Assembly (NCBI RefSeq): GCF_002119685.1
Contig: NZ_CP021108.1
Span: 5,766,001-5,830,000, forward strand
Direction: 5' to 3'
Length of the DNA stretch: 64,000 nt
From: Bordetella genomosp. 8
GTDB lineage: Bacteria; Pseudomonadota; Gammaproteobacteria; Burkholderiales; Burkholderiaceae_B
Part shown: piece after piece, positions 27,502-37,445 of the stretch
Layout: each line of letters starts with the position of its first letter
Position numbering within the stretch: the stretch's first letter is position 1
The notes under the pieces: model-generated
Database searches by the model: none
Told to the model about the DNA's origin: nothing
The model's input: the letters and a program-made list of their open reading frames with translations, nothing else
Position numbers and translations under genes: made by a program

Positions 27502-30234
27502 TCAAGCGGCCGCGGGCGTTGGCGGCACGGCAAGCGCCGCCGGCGACGGCAGCGACGCCAGGTCCGCCCGGGTATCCGGTACGCCTTCCAGCGGGGTCGA
27601 ACGCTCGGCATAGCGATTCATCGGATTGTTCGCTTCGAACGATCTGCCGGAATTCAGCAGGGCCTGCTGGTAGTACCGGTAGATGAACCGGTTTTCCTCG
27701 CCGATCGTGCTGGTGACGGCCTCGGTCTTGAGGAAGTCGTCCATATGGCCTTCGTACCGGCCCAGCCGGGCCAGCATCTTGTGCATGTGGGTCTGGTTCA
27801 GACGCGCCCACGCGGCATCGTAAGTAGTGAAGTTGCCGGTGTCCGGGCCGGACCACGTGCCGCCATCTCTTTTGATCAGGCTGTCCAGGGACTGCTTGAT
27901 GCCTTCATAGTCCTTCTTGGAATCTCGGTCGAACTTGTCCGACAGACGCACGAGCAGATAGGCGTGGCTGCGTGCTTCCGGCTCCTGTTCCACCGCTTCG
28001 CGCAGCGCCGCCCAGCAACGATTGGCGGTCTGTTGCCATTCCAGGGAATCGCGCGGCATCAGGCGGCCGGTGTCCAGGAATTTGTTGCGCCACCATTCCT
28101 GCACGGTGGTGACCCAGGCGAAGCGCGGCGCATTGATCCTCATATCCTGGCAAGGCTGCTGCAGATTACGGTACAGGTTCTTGAGCGCATCCGGCCCCAG
28201 GGTCGCCACCGCGCGGGAGAATTCCATGCGCAGGTATCGGTCGCAGGCCTTGGCGGGAAACTGGCTGGCCGCGAAGTGGGCACGCACGTCGTCCGCCGCG
28301 ATCAGCATGTTGCGGAACGCACGCCGCACTTCCTGCGCATCGGCGGGATGACGCTCCAGGGGCTTGAACGCGGCCTGTATGCGCTGATACAGGTGGCCCG
28401 TGTGATATGAAAAGCGCGCGTGCTCCATCCTGGCGCTGCTGCCGATCACCAGGTAGCCGGCCCAGAAGGAGACCTTGTCCCATACCTTCCGCAACGGACC
28501 ACGCTTCTTTACCAATAACGCGCCTTCGACGGTGTCGAAGTCCGTCAGGTCGCGCCAGCGCGTCCTGTGGCCTGTGCTGGCGGGCAGCGCGTCGCCTTTC
28601 AGGATCACATGCATTTCCTGCAGCAGGCGCCGATACTGCGGCACCATCAGGTCGCCATTCGCCGTGATGCGGCTGATACCCGCCATCAATGCATCCAATA
28701 CGGCGTCCTTTCGCCAGGTCGTCGTTTCCAGCAGGGTGGCGCGCACGTCCGCCGGGGCGCGCTCCATGATCAGGCGCGACAGATAGGCGCTGCGCTGGTC
28801 GTCGCCGCGCATCGACAGGCACATGCCGCGCAACAGGGCATGCACGGCATTCCTGCCTTGCAGGTACAGGTCCAGCTGATCGGGCAGCGGCACTTCGTCA
28901 TCCGCGCAGCCGCGATCGCTCATGCCCTGGATCGCATTCGCTTCGATGCGCCGGGTCAACGCGGCCAGTTCACTCAGCGGCTCGGTTTCGTAGCGGCGCA
29001 TGCGTTCGTCGTTCACGGCCTCGCGCCAGGCTTCGAGCACCCCTGCGGACTTGACGCGATCGGCCTGGATCAGGATGGCGCCCATATAGCCGCCGGGCGA
29101 CGCGGCGCGGCAGACCTCGTCGAAGGCGTTGTCGGAAAGACCGCGCATGGCCCGGCCCACATGGCGCTTGATGAAGTGCTGGGTTTCGGCGGTCGTGGGC
29201 GGCAGCAGGTCCAGGTCACGCGCCAGTTGCGCCGTCCAGTCGTCGCGGCCGGGATTGGGCAGGCGCTTGACCCCGTCGATCTGGCCAAGCATGCCCGCGC
29301 AGGGCTGGGCTTTTTCGTTTTGGAAATCCGCCAGGGCCTGGTCCCACTGGCCGAGTTCCGACGGACGCTGCCGGCGCAGGGATACCCCGCTTTCGATCAG
29401 GTCGCGGCATTGGCCTATGGCGCTTTCCAGGGCGACGCTACTGGGGACCTTGCCGCGCAGCTTGGCCAGTTCATGCGCGATGCGGTCGGCGTTGGCTTCT
29501 TCCTGTCCATGCGTCCACAGGCGATCGATGAGCTGCGCGGCTTCTTCCAGGGTCGGCCTGGAGGACATCCCGGTGACTTCCCTGCCCTTCTGCAGCAGGC
29601 TTTCGAGCAGGCCCGGCCCGTGGCCGCTATCCACGCGCGCCTGCGCCACGGACAGCGTCGGCAGGCCGCCGCACAGATGAGTGCTGTCCTTTTCAAGCTG
29701 GCGGCGCACGTCCTTGCGGCATTTGATGACGGCGGCTTCGATGCGGCCGAGCTTCTTGAGCGTGGCCTTGAGGGCGGGCCGCGCTTTCTTGAACGCCTTT
29801 TTGTGCGTGCGCAGGCTGGCGATGTCGCCGTCGAGCTGGCGCCGCGCCTGTTCCTGCGCGGGATCCATCGCCGCCATGATCGCGGCCCTGCGCATCACGC
29901 CGCTGCCGCCGGGCGCCAGCTTTTTCAGGACGCGCATGCCGGCGTGTATGCATGCGTGCTCCACCTTGGAAACCGCCTTGCCGATATGTCTTTGCAGCCG
30001 GCTCTCGGCCGTTTTCACCGCGACGACGCAGCTGCTCACCGCTTGCGTGCCGGCGTGGCCGACGCGCCTGTCGTTACCGGGCCTGCGCTTGGCGGACCTG
30101 GCCACGAATTGCCGGCCGTCCACCGATGCCATGCTGGCCAGCGACGAGGTTGAATTCAGGCGGCCGCGCGCGTTGGGCTGGGTGCGGTCGTCCTGGACGA
30201 GGGAGACAGCGCCGGAAGTGGGATAGACGGGCAT
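27502..30234 (-). CDS. Large orphan protein, 910 residues, function unknown
   Basis: I do not recognise a family. It starts MPVYPTSGAVSLVQDDRT, with an AAGGA site nine bases upstream. The first 60 residues are Ser/Gly/Arg-rich and look disordered, without a signal peptide. The rest reads as mainly helical, with basic stretches (KKAFKKARPALKATLKKLG) and many charged amphipathic segments. No catalytic motif is evident. The C-terminus is Pro/Ala-rich. It stands alone with its own 311-base upstream region. Size, solubility, disordered Ser-rich N-terminus and isolation are compatible with a type III secreted effector, but this is inference. Confidence 0.75.
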   Translation of the reverse strand: MPVYPTSGAVSLVQDDRTQPNARGRLNSTSSLASMASVDGRQFVARSAKRRPGNDRRVGHAGTQAVSSCVVAVKTAESRLQRHIGKAVSKVEHACIHAGMRVLKKLAPGGSGVMRRAAIMAAMDPAQEQARRQLDGDIASLRTHKKAFKKARPALKATLKKLGRIEAAVIKCRKDVRRQLEKDSTHLCGGLPTLSVAQARVDSGHGPGLLESLLQKGREVTGMSSRPTLEEAAQLIDRLWTHGQEEANADRIAHELAKLRGKVPSSVALESAIGQCRDLIESGVSLRRQRPSELGQWDQALADFQNEKAQPCAGMLGQIDGVKRLPNPGRDDWTAQLARDLDLLPPTTAETQHFIKRHVGRAMRGLSDNAFDEVCRAASPGGYMGAILIQADRVKSAGVLEAWREAVNDERMRRYETEPLSELAALTRRIEANAIQGMSDRGCADDEVPLPDQLDLYLQGRNAVHALLRGMCLSMRGDDQRSAYLSRLIMERAPADVRATLLETTTWRKDAVLDALMAGISRITANGDLMVPQYRRLLQEMHVILKGDALPASTGHRTRWRDLTDFDTVEGALLVKKRGPLRKVWDKVSFWAGYLVIGSSARMEHARFSYHTGHLYQRIQAAFKPLERHPADAQEVRRAFRNMLIAADDVRAHFAASQFPAKACDRYLRMEFSRAVATLGPDALKNLYRNLQQPCQDMRINAPRFAWVTTVQEWWRNKFLDTGRLMPRDSLEWQQTANRCWAALREAVEQEPEARSHAYLLVRLSDKFDRDSKKDYEGIKQSLDSLIKRDGGTWSGPDTGNFTTYDAAWARLNQTHMHKMLARLGRYEGHMDDFLKTEAVTSTIGEENRFIYRYYQQALLNSGRSFEANNPMNRYAERSTPLEGVPDTRADLASLPSPAALAVPPTPAAA

Positions 30235-30545
30235 GATGCGATCCTTCTGCTGCGGTGGGACACTCCGCCGTCGAAGGCGAACCGCATCCGGCGGACGGCG
30301 GGAGTGACCAGGTGAAGACCGGGTCGCGTGCGGCCGCCGGCGGCGCTTTCCGATCTGTTCCGGTTGTTGCCGCGGACATCTGTATCGCGATGGTCGTGTG
30401 ATGGGTACACACCGCATATGCGCGGTTCCGCGGAACAAGGCGCGCGCGTTCGACCAACCGGCGGAATGCGGTACGGATCGTCGCGATATTCCACGCAAGC
30501 GTTGAAGTTTTATCTACCGCGGGGGTATTGCCGGCCGCCGGCTCG
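30235..30545. other. Intergenic region upstream of the large orphan
   Basis: 311 bases without a gene between the end of trmL and the start of the orphan; it must carry the orphan's promoter. A perfect 12-base palindrome GTTCCGCGGAAC lies at 30425-30436, about 190 bases before the start codon. No convincing sigma-70 promoter or RNA gene was seen. Confidence 0.5.
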
Positions 30546-31016
30546 CTAGATGCCGCCAGGGTAGCCGGCCTGCCGCCAGGCTTCGAACACGACCACCGCC
30601 ACCGCGTTGGACAGGTTCAGGCTGCGCTGGCCGGGACGCATCGGCAGGCGCAGGCGTTGGGCCGGTCCGAACAACGCCAACTGCGCCTCCGACAAACCCG
30701 CGGTTTCGCGTCCGAAGACGAACACGTCGCCCGGCTGGAAGGCCGCGCCGGCGAAGGAATGCTCGGTACGCGTGGTGAAGGCGAACACGCGATCCGGCGC
30801 GGCGCCGGTCGCGGCGACGGCGACCGGCAGCGATGCATGCAGGCGCACCGGCTGCCATTCGTGATAGTCGAGGCCGGCACGGCGCAGGCGCGCGTCATCC
30901 AGTTCGAATCCAAGCGGCTCGACGAGATGCAGTTGGGCGCCCGTATTGGCGCACAGGCGGATCGCGTTGCCGGTATTGGGCGGGATTTCGGGTTCGACGA
31001 GGATGACGTGATACAT
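30546..31016 (-). CDS. trmL: tRNA (cytidine/uridine(34)-2'-O)-methyltransferase TrmL
   Basis: A 156-residue SPOUT methyltransferase acting on the wobble base of tRNA-Leu. Visible are VILVEPEIPPNTGNAIRLCA (knot start), LVEPLGFELDDARLRRAGLDY in outline, VFVFGRETAGL and RLPMRPGQRSLNLSNAVAV, which together form the trefoil-knot SAM site. ATG 31016 gives the typical length; an ATG at 31028 would add four residues. No clear ribosome site was seen. comF is upstream on the same strand. Confidence 0.92.
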   Translation of the reverse strand: MYHVILVEPEIPPNTGNAIRLCANTGAQLHLVEPLGFELDDARLRRAGLDYHEWQPVRLHASLPVAVAATGAAPDRVFAFTTRTEHSFAGAAFQPGDVFVFGRETAGLSEAQLALFGPAQRLRLPMRPGQRSLNLSNAVAVVVFEAWRQAGYPGGI

Positions 31017-31093
31017 GGCTAATGGCATGCCGCGCCGAGCGCGGCGGGCGCAGTTGTATTGCGGATCGCCCGGGCCGGGCCGATCCCGCCAGC

Positions 31094-31996
31094 CTAGGGC
31101 AGGCGATATTGTGCCAGCACGCCGCCCGCGTCCGCGGGGGCCCGCGCGGCGACCAGGCCGATGATGCTGGCGGCACCGGCCGCGCGCAGCGCCAGCGCGG
31201 CGGCGTGCAGGGTGCTGCCGGTGGTCATCACATCGTCCACCAGCGCGACGGTGCATGGCGGAACGGCCACCGGGCACACGCAGGCGTCCCGCGCGACATT
31301 CAAGCGGTCCTCGCGCGACAGCGTGCTCTGCTTGGGCCCGTCGCGCCCCCGCGCCAGCCAATGCGGGCGCAGCGGCAGGCCCGTACGACGCGCCAGCGCG
31401 CGCGCGAGTTCGCCAGCGGGGTTGAATCCCCGGCGGCGCAGCGACGCGCGTGATGAAGGGATGGGGACGAGTACCGTGCCGGGGGGCAATGCGGGCGGAT
31501 AGCCGCAGGGGCCCGGAAGGCGGGAGGAGCTTTGGTCCGCATCGAGGGAGGGCGACTGGCCCGCATCGCGGGCCGGCGACGGGTCGGGTTCGCCTTCGGC
31601 CGACAGGCCGGGCGTGCGCAGGATCAGGTCGGCCAGCGGCTCGGCCAGCGCGTAGCGCAATTCGATCTTGTAGCGCGTGATCAGCATATCCCCCGGCGAC
31701 TCGTAGTCGAATCCGGCGAACACGGCCGCCAGCGGCGACGGGCGCCGCGCGCAGTCCGGACAAGGCGCCAGCCCCGGGGGCAAGCGCAGGGCGCATCGCC
31801 GGCAGCGCGGCTGGCCCTTGCACATCGTGGCGATGACGTCGTCCAGGCAAGGCGGACACGGCCGTCCGCCCGTCGCCGGCCCGCCGCACATCGGGCAGTG
31901 CGTGGCGATGCGCGAGACCAGGCCGTCCCGGGCGGCGCGCCACCCGCGGACCAGCCTGGACGCGCCCGTCGCGAACCCATCCATGTCGATCCCCAT
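31094..31996 (-). CDS. comF: ComF family phosphoribosyltransferase-like protein
   Basis: A 300-residue protein: an N-terminal zinc-ribbon region with Cys pairs (CPMCGG, CPPC, CRRCA, CPDCA), then a type I phosphoribosyltransferase domain with PRPP loop VALVDDVMTTGSTL. A low-complexity insert of about 30 residues (DPSPARDAGQSPSLDADQSS region) interrupts the middle. ComF supports DNA uptake in competent bacteria, but homologues occur widely without known competence. It is divergent from the BioC-like methyltransferase, echoing the comF-bio gene neighbourhood of other proteobacteria. Confidence 0.88.
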   Translation of the reverse strand: MGIDMDGFATGASRLVRGWRAARDGLVSRIATHCPMCGGPATGGRPCPPCLDDVIATMCKGQPRCRRCALRLPPGLAPCPDCARRPSPLAAVFAGFDYESPGDMLITRYKIELRYALAEPLADLILRTPGLSAEGEPDPSPARDAGQSPSLDADQSSSRLPGPCGYPPALPPGTVLVPIPSSRASLRRRGFNPAGELARALARRTGLPLRPHWLARGRDGPKQSTLSREDRLNVARDACVCPVAVPPCTVALVDDVMTTGSTLHAAALALRAAGAASIIGLVAARAPADAGGVLAQYRLP

Positions 31997-32113
31997 GCGC
32001 CCTATTCCCGCACCGCCGGATGGCCCTTGGCGGGCACGGGCGCGGCGGTGCGCAATAATGAAGGGCTTATCTCATCACATCCGCGCGGGGCCCCGGGCTC
32101 CGCCGCGACCGAA

Positions 32114-33049
32114 ATGTCCCAGACCCCGCCCGATCTCCCCATCGTCAGCGCCCACGTGGCGCGCCAGTTTGCCCGCCGCGGGGATCTGGAGCCTGCCCAG
32201 TTCCTGTACGGCGAAATCGGCCGGCGCATGCTGGACCGCCTGCGCTACATCCGTGCGCAACCCGCCCTGCTGCTGGATGCGGGCTGCGGCGCCGCCGCCA
32301 GCTTGCCGCTGCTGCAGGAGCGCTATCCCGCCGCCGCCTACATCGGGCTGGACAGCTGCGGGCCCTTGCTCGAGATCGCGCGCCAGCGCCATGCGCCCCG
32401 CCGCGGCGGGCTGCTCGGGCTGGCCGCCCAGTTGGTAGGTCGCGGCGACAAGGCGGCCGCGCCCCGCTTCGTCCAGGCCGACCTGGCCGACACCGGCCTG
32501 CCGCCGGAATCGCTGGACCTGGTCTGGTCCAACCTGGCCCTGCATTGGCATCCACGCCCCCATGCGGCCCTGGCCGAATGGCGGCGCGTGCTCAAGGTGA
32601 ACGGGCTGGCGATGTTTTCCTGCCTGGGTCCCGGCACGCTGCGCGAGCTGCGCCAGGCGATCGCCGACGCGGGCCTGGCGACGGCCACGCCGTCCTTCGT
32701 GGACATGCACGATTTCGGCGACCTGCTGGTGGAAAACGGCTTTGCCGACCCGGTCATGGACCAGGAAACCCTGACGCTCACCTATCAGACGACGGACAGG
32801 TTGCTGGAGGACGTGCGCGCGCTGGGCGGCAATCCGATCGCAGGACGCAAGGCGTCGCTGGCCACCCGGGCCTGGCGCGACCGGCTATGCCAGGCGCTGG
32901 AAGCCCAGCGCCGCCCGGACGGCACGATCGCGCTGACGATAGAGGTTGCCTACGGCCACGCCTGGCGCGCGGCGGCGCGGCAGGCCGCGCCAGGAGAAAC
33001 CCGCTTGTCCGTCAGCGCGATTGGGGGCCGGCGGCAGCCTGGCCCCTGA
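32114..33049 (+). CDS. BioC-like SAM methyltransferase
   Basis: A 311-residue class I methyltransferase. The SAM motif is LLLDAGCGAAASLPLL, with acidic loop IGLDSCGP and post-motif DLVWSNLALHWHP, which is the BioC-type SNLALQW segment. The C-terminal half has ALGGNPIAGRK and a lysine/arginine-rich tail similar to the BioC lid region. BioC methylates malonyl-ACP to start pimelate synthesis for biotin. Other bio genes are absent nearby, so the specific assignment is probable rather than certain. The start is ATG 32114. It is convergent with the YbdK gene. Confidence 0.78.
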   Translation: MSQTPPDLPIVSAHVARQFARRGDLEPAQFLYGEIGRRMLDRLRYIRAQPALLLDAGCGAAASLPLLQERYPAAAYIGLDSCGPLLEIARQRHAPRRGGLLGLAAQLVGRGDKAAAPRFVQADLADTGLPPESLDLVWSNLALHWHPRPHAALAEWRRVLKVNGLAMFSCLGPGTLRELRQAIADAGLATATPSFVDMHDFGDLLVENGFADPVMDQETLTLTYQTTDRLLEDVRALGGNPIAGRKASLATRAWRDRLCQALEAQRRPDGTIALTIEVAYGHAWRAAARQAAPGETRLSVSAIGGRRQPGP

Positions 33050-33063
33050 CCGCACCGCGAGAC

Positions 33064-34311
33064 TCAGTGCAGGCGCCGCGGCACCGCGCCGGGCTCGGCC
33101 AGCGTCTGCACGCCCACCCCGCCCAGCGGTTCCGAATTGGCGCGGACGCGCCGGCGCAGCACCGACGTCGGATCGGTGCCGGCCATGCCGACCAGGCCGC
33201 TGTCGCCACGGAAGGCGCCCGTCATGGATTCGACTACGGACGGCAGGTCGCGCAGGCGGTGGAACTGGGCACGCAGCCATCGCGCGTCGTTGCCGGCACG
33301 CAGGGCATCGTCGCGCAGCGACGTCAGCATATCGGCGGTGCCCAGTTCGTCGGCAACCGGCATCAGGCGGCCGAACAGGCCGCGCAGATGGTCGATCAGC
33401 CGCAGGCGCTGGCCTTCGCCGGTGACGTAGCTGCCCTGCAAGCCGAAGCGGCATGCCTGGAAATGATTGCTGCGATAAGCCAGCCACAAGCCGCCTTCCG
33501 GCTCCGGGTCGCGTTGCAGCAGCACCGCCAGGGCCTGGGCGAACGCCGCCAACTGGCAGGCGCGCTCGACGGTCAGCGGCGTGTCGCACACGCGGATTTC
33601 CACGGTGCCGAAATCGGGCTTGGGACGTATGTCCCAGTACAGGTCCTTGATGCTTTCCGCCAGCCCCAGGGTGCGCAGCTGCGCCAGATGGGCCTCGAAC
33701 TGGTACCAGTCCGTGACCTCGGGCGGCATATGGCCGGCCAGGGGAAAGCTGTTGACCGCGTTCAGGCGGCAGCACGAGAACAGCGTATCCACGCCTTCGT
33801 AATAGGGCGAGGAAGCCGACAAGGCGATGAAGTGCGGCACGTAGGCCGACAGTTGGCGCGTCAGCTTGATGGCCTGGTCGCCGCTTTTGACGCCCAGGTG
33901 GATATGCTGGCCAAAGACGGTGAACTGCCGCGCCAGGTAGCCGTACATCTCGGCCAGGTACTGGAATCGCGGGGTATCCGAAATCGAGCGCTCCTGCCAG
34001 CGCATGAAGGGATGGGCACCACCGCCAGCGACGGAGACGCCCACGGCGTCCGCCGCTTCGCACAGCGCGGCGCGCATTTCGCGCATTTCGGCCAGCAGGC
34101 CCACGGGATGTTCGTGGACCGAGGAATTCAGTTCGATCATGGACCGGGTGATCTCCGGCTTGACCCGGTCGGCGATGGGATGATCGGCCATTTGCGCGAG
34201 CAGTTCGTCCGAAGCAGCGGTCAGGTCAAACGTCCGCGGATCGATCAATTGCAGTTCGAGTTCTATGCCCAGCGTATTGGGGGCGGAAGGGACGAAGGGG
34301 ATCTGTTCCAT
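33064..34311 (-). CDS. ybdK: YbdK-type carboxylate-amine ligase (weak glutamate-cysteine ligase)
   Basis: A 415-residue member of the glutamate-cysteine ligase type 2 superfamily. Visible are [21 protein letters not shown] in outline (acidic Mg/ATP residues), [43 protein letters not shown] and [17 protein letters not shown]. coli YbdK has weak gamma-glutamylcysteine synthetase activity and its physiological substrate is unknown. It is transcribed alone between trkH and the BioC-like gene. Confidence 0.9.
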   Translation of the reverse strand: MEQIPFVPSAPNTLGIELELQLIDPRTFDLTAASDELLAQMADHPIADRVKPEITRSMIELNSSVHEHPVGLLAEMREMRAALCEAADAVGVSVAGGGAHPFMRWQERSISDTPRFQYLAEMYGYLARQFTVFGQHIHLGVKSGDQAIKLTRQLSAYVPHFIALSASSPYYEGVDTLFSCCRLNAVNSFPLAGHMPPEVTDWYQFEAHLAQLRTLGLAESIKDLYWDIRPKPDFGTVEIRVCDTPLTVERACQLAAFAQALAVLLQRDPEPEGGLWLAYRSNHFQACRFGLQGSYVTGEGQRLRLIDHLRGLFGRLMPVADELGTADMLTSLRDDALRAGNDARWLRAQFHRLRDLPSVVESMTGAFRGDSGLVGMAGTDPTSVLRRRVRANSEPLGGVGVQTLAEPGAVPRRLH

Positions 34312-34560
34312 TTCCTGCTCCTATGTATCTTATGGTGGGGGACGGCGCCAGGCGCATCCTGGGCCCGGCCCGGCGGACCTGGAGGTCCGGGGCGGTGCCG
34401 AGCGGTGTCTGGTGTGTCACGCGAAGCCGCAGTTTAGCCGCCCGTTGCGGTCATAAACGGTGAAAATCGTGACATTAATGCGCAACAACGCGTAACCTGG
34501 TGGCTTCTCCCCGCCATCTGGTAAGCAAGCGCTCACAACCGAGGGTATCTCCGGAGGCCG

Positions 34561-36051
34561 TCAGCGGCGCCAGAAAGCCGGGGTAAAAAGCAGTAGCACC
34601 GTGAAAAGCTCCAGCCGGCCGATCAGCATGCCGAAGGTGCAGAGCCAGGTCTGGAAGTCGGTCAGGATGGCAAAACTGCCCATGGGACCGATCGGCCCCA
34701 GCCCCGGCCCGGTATTGTTGACGCTGGCGACCACGGCGCTGAAGGCGATCACCGGGTCCAGGCCGGAAATCAGCATGAGTATGGTGAGCACGGCGATGGA
34801 CATGCCGTAGAACAGCATGAAGGCCAGGACAGAGGTCATCACGCGGTTGTCCACCACCCTGCCCCGCAGGCGCACCGGGCTGACCGCGTGCGGGTGCAGC
34901 ATGGTCACCAGCTCGGTGCGCGCCTGCTTGGCCAGCAGGATGGCGCGGATCATCTTGATGCCGCCGCCGGTGGATCCGGCGGAAGTGGCCACGCCCGACA
35001 GCAGAAGCATCAGCAGCGGGGCGAACAAGGGCCACTGCGTGTAGTCCACGTTCGCGTACCCGGTAGTGGTGATGACGGACACCGCGTTGAAGACGCCGTA
35101 GCGCAGGGCTTCGCCGGGTGTTCCGTAGACGCCGTCGACATACAGGAACACCGAGATCGCCAGCGCGGCGCCCAGGGTCACGGCCAGGTACGGGATGGTC
35201 TGCGGACAGGTAAGGTAGGGCCGCGCGCTGCGCGCCTGCCAGGCGCTGAAATGGGTGGCGAAGTTGACGCCGGCGATCAGCATGAAGACGATCGCGACGA
35301 TTTCCACCGGCACCGAGTCGAAATGCGCGAAGCCATCGTCCCAGGTGGAGAAACCGCCCAGGCCCATGGTGGTGGCCATATGGCACCAGGCCTCGAACCA
35401 GGACAGCCCCGCCAGCCGGTAGGCCACCAGGCACAGCAGGGACAAGCCGAAGTAGATGGCGTAAAGGGCCTTGGCCGTGCTGGCGATCCGGGGAGTGAGC
35501 TTTTCGTCCTTGATCGGGCCAGGGGTTTCGGCGCGGAACACCTGATGCCCGCCCACCCCCAGCAGCGGCAGGATCGCCACCGCCAGCACCAGGATGCCCA
35601 TGCCGCCGAGCCAGACCAGCGTCGCGCGCCACAGGTTGATCGAAGCCGGCAGGCGATCCAGCCCGGTCAGCACGGTGGCGCCGGTGGTCGTCAGGCCGGA
35701 CATGGCCTCGAAATAGGCGTCGGTGAAGGACAGCGGCGTGCCCGCGCGCTGGAAGTAGATCAGCAGCGGCATGGCGGCCACCGCGGGCAGCACGGTCCAG
35801 ACCATGGAGACCAGCACGAAACCGTCGCGGGGACGCAGCTCCGTGCGATGGCGATGGGTCGCCGCCCACAGAAGGCCGCCAGCCGCCATGGAGATCAAGG
35901 CGGCGTCGACGAAGGCGGCCAGCGCCGCGTCGCCGGTATAGATCGACAGACCCAGCGGCAGGATCATGGTCAGCGAGAACAGCGCCATGATCAGGCCCAG
36001 CAGGTTGAACACGGCCGCCAGGCGGCCATCAAGGATACGAAGGGCTGGCAT
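34561..36051 (-). CDS. trkH: Trk potassium uptake protein, membrane subunit
   Basis: A 496-residue inner-membrane channel subunit with the four membrane-pore-membrane repeats of the TrkH/Ktr family. Selectivity-type segments are SGLTTTGATVL, TTMGLGGFSTWDDG, VITTTGYANVDY and SVNNTGPGLG. It forms K+ uptake with cytoplasmic TrkA, encoded directly upstream and separated by 14 bases. It is the last gene of the rsmB-DUF4390-ntrYX-trkAH minus-strand run. Confidence 0.95.
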   Translation of the reverse strand: MPALRILDGRLAAVFNLLGLIMALFSLTMILPLGLSIYTGDAALAAFVDAALISMAAGGLLWAATHRHRTELRPRDGFVLVSMVWTVLPAVAAMPLLIYFQRAGTPLSFTDAYFEAMSGLTTTGATVLTGLDRLPASINLWRATLVWLGGMGILVLAVAILPLLGVGGHQVFRAETPGPIKDEKLTPRIASTAKALYAIYFGLSLLCLVAYRLAGLSWFEAWCHMATTMGLGGFSTWDDGFAHFDSVPVEIVAIVFMLIAGVNFATHFSAWQARSARPYLTCPQTIPYLAVTLGAALAISVFLYVDGVYGTPGEALRYGVFNAVSVITTTGYANVDYTQWPLFAPLLMLLLSGVATSAGSTGGGIKMIRAILLAKQARTELVTMLHPHAVSPVRLRGRVVDNRVMTSVLAFMLFYGMSIAVLTILMLISGLDPVIAFSAVVASVNNTGPGLGPIGPMGSFAILTDFQTWLCTFGMLIGRLELFTVLLLFTPAFWRR

Positions 36052-36065
36052 GGGCGCCGTAGGGT

Positions 36066-37445
36066 TCAGAAGAAGGACGCGGACACCTGGAACAGCTTTT
36101 CCACGCGGGCCATCTGGTTGCGGCCGGGCACGAAGACGATGACATGGTCGTCCTGCTGGATGACGGTATCGGGGTCCGGCATGATGATTTCATCTTCCCG
36201 GACCAGGGCGCCGATGACCGCGCCCTTGGGCAATCGCACCTGGCAGACCTGGCGGCCCACCACCCTCGAGGTTTTCTGGTCGCCATGGGCGACCGCTTCC
36301 AGGGCTTCGATCACGCCCTGCCGCAGCCGGTGCACCGCGACCACGTCGCCGCGCCGCACGTGGCGCAGCAGTTCGCTCATGGTGGCATGGGACGGCGAAA
36401 CGGCCACGTCGATATGGCTGCCCTGCATCAACTCCCCATAGGCCTGGCGGTTGATCAGCGCGATGACGCGGCGCGCCCCGAGTCGCTTGGCCAGCAGCGA
36501 CGACATGATGTTGTCCTCGTCGTCGCTGGTCAGCGCCAGCCAGGTATCCATGTCCTCGATGTTCTCGCGTTCCAGCAGGCCTTCGTCGGTGGCATTGCCA
36601 TGCAGCACGAGGACGTTGGAGGGTAGCTTTTCCGCCAGGTACTGGCAGCGGGCGGCGCCGTGCTCGATGATGCGCACGCTGTAGTTTTCCTCGGCCAGCT
36701 CCTGCGCCAGGCGCAGGCCGATATTGCCGCCGCCGGCGATCATGATGCGGCGCGCGGTCCTTTCCGCCGCGCGCAGCTGGCGCACCGCGCGGCGCGCATG
36801 CCGCGTATCGGCCACGACCACGACTTCATCCCCGGGCTGGATGACGGTGCCGCGGCTTGCCTGCAGCGGCCGGCCGTCCCGCATGATGTCGACGATGCGC
36901 GCCGAGACGTCGGGCCAGACCTCCGGCAGCGCGTCCAGCGGCCGGTTGGCCATGGCGCTGCCGCGGCTGACGCGGGCCGTCACCACGCTGACGCGGCCGC
37001 CCGCGAACTCCACGACCTGCAGGGCTTCGGGAAATTCGATCAGGCTGTGCAGATAGGTCGTGACACTGCGTTCGGGACTGATCAGGGCATCGATGCAGAA
37101 ACCGTCGTCGCCGAGCAGTTCGGGATGCTCGGCGACATCCGAGGACCGTACGCGCGCGATGCGGCGCGGGATATTGAACACCTGCCGCGCGATACGGCAT
37201 GCCACCAGGTTGACGGTATCCGAGGCGGCGCAGGCGATGAAGAGATCGGCGTCCTCGGCACCCGCCTCACGCAGGACGGACACCTGCGCGCCGTCGCCGC
37301 GCAAGCCGCGCAGGTCGCAGCGCTCCTGCAGGTCCTGCAGACTGCGCGCGTCGGTATCGATAACGGTGATGTCGTTCTGCTCGGACACCAGGTTTTCGGC
37401 CACGCTCGTGCCCACCCGTCCCGCGCCGACGATCAGGATCTTCAT
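36066..37445 (-). CDS. trkA: Trk potassium transporter, NAD-binding regulatory subunit
   Basis: A 459-residue cytoplasmic protein with two RCK_N/RCK_C modules: MKILIVGAGRVGTSVAENL and RIMIAGGGNIGLRLAQEL are the two Rossmann nucleotide sites. TrkA gates TrkH in response to NAD(H)/ATP. The start codon overlaps the stop of the NtrX-like gene by four bases, implying translation coupling between the two-component system and potassium uptake. Confidence 0.95.
   Translation of the reverse strand: MKILIVGAGRVGTSVAENLVSEQNDITVIDTDARSLQDLQERCDLRGLRGDGAQVSVLREAGAEDADLFIACAASDTVNLVACRIARQVFNIPRRIARVRSSDVAEHPELLGDDGFCIDALISPERSVTTYLHSLIEFPEALQVVEFAGGRVSVVTARVSRGSAMANRPLDALPEVWPDVSARIVDIMRDGRPLQASRGTVIQPGDEVVVVADTRHARRAVRQLRAAERTARRIMIAGGGNIGLRLAQELAEENYSVRIIEHGAARCQYLAEKLPSNVLVLHGNATDEGLLERENIEDMDTWLALTSDDEDNIMSSLLAKRLGARRVIALINRQAYGELMQGSHIDVAVSPSHATMSELLRHVRRGDVVAVHRLRQGVIEALEAVAHGDQKTSRVVGRQVCQVRLPKGAVIGALVREDEIIMPDPDTVIQQDDHVIVFVPGRNQMARVEKLFQVSASFF

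Noticed and set aside
30390..30436. GGAACC followed after 16 bases by TACCCA on the minus strand upstream of the first orphan, reminiscent of an HrpL-type promoter
   Set aside because: The CCAC half is absent, the GGAAC is part of a palindrome, and no matching element precedes the second orphan.
34888..36441. 517-codon plus-strand frame opposite trkH and trkA
   Set aside because: Composition is that of an antisense shadow in GC-rich DNA (Gly/Gln/His/Arg-rich), and the opposite strand encodes complete conserved proteins.
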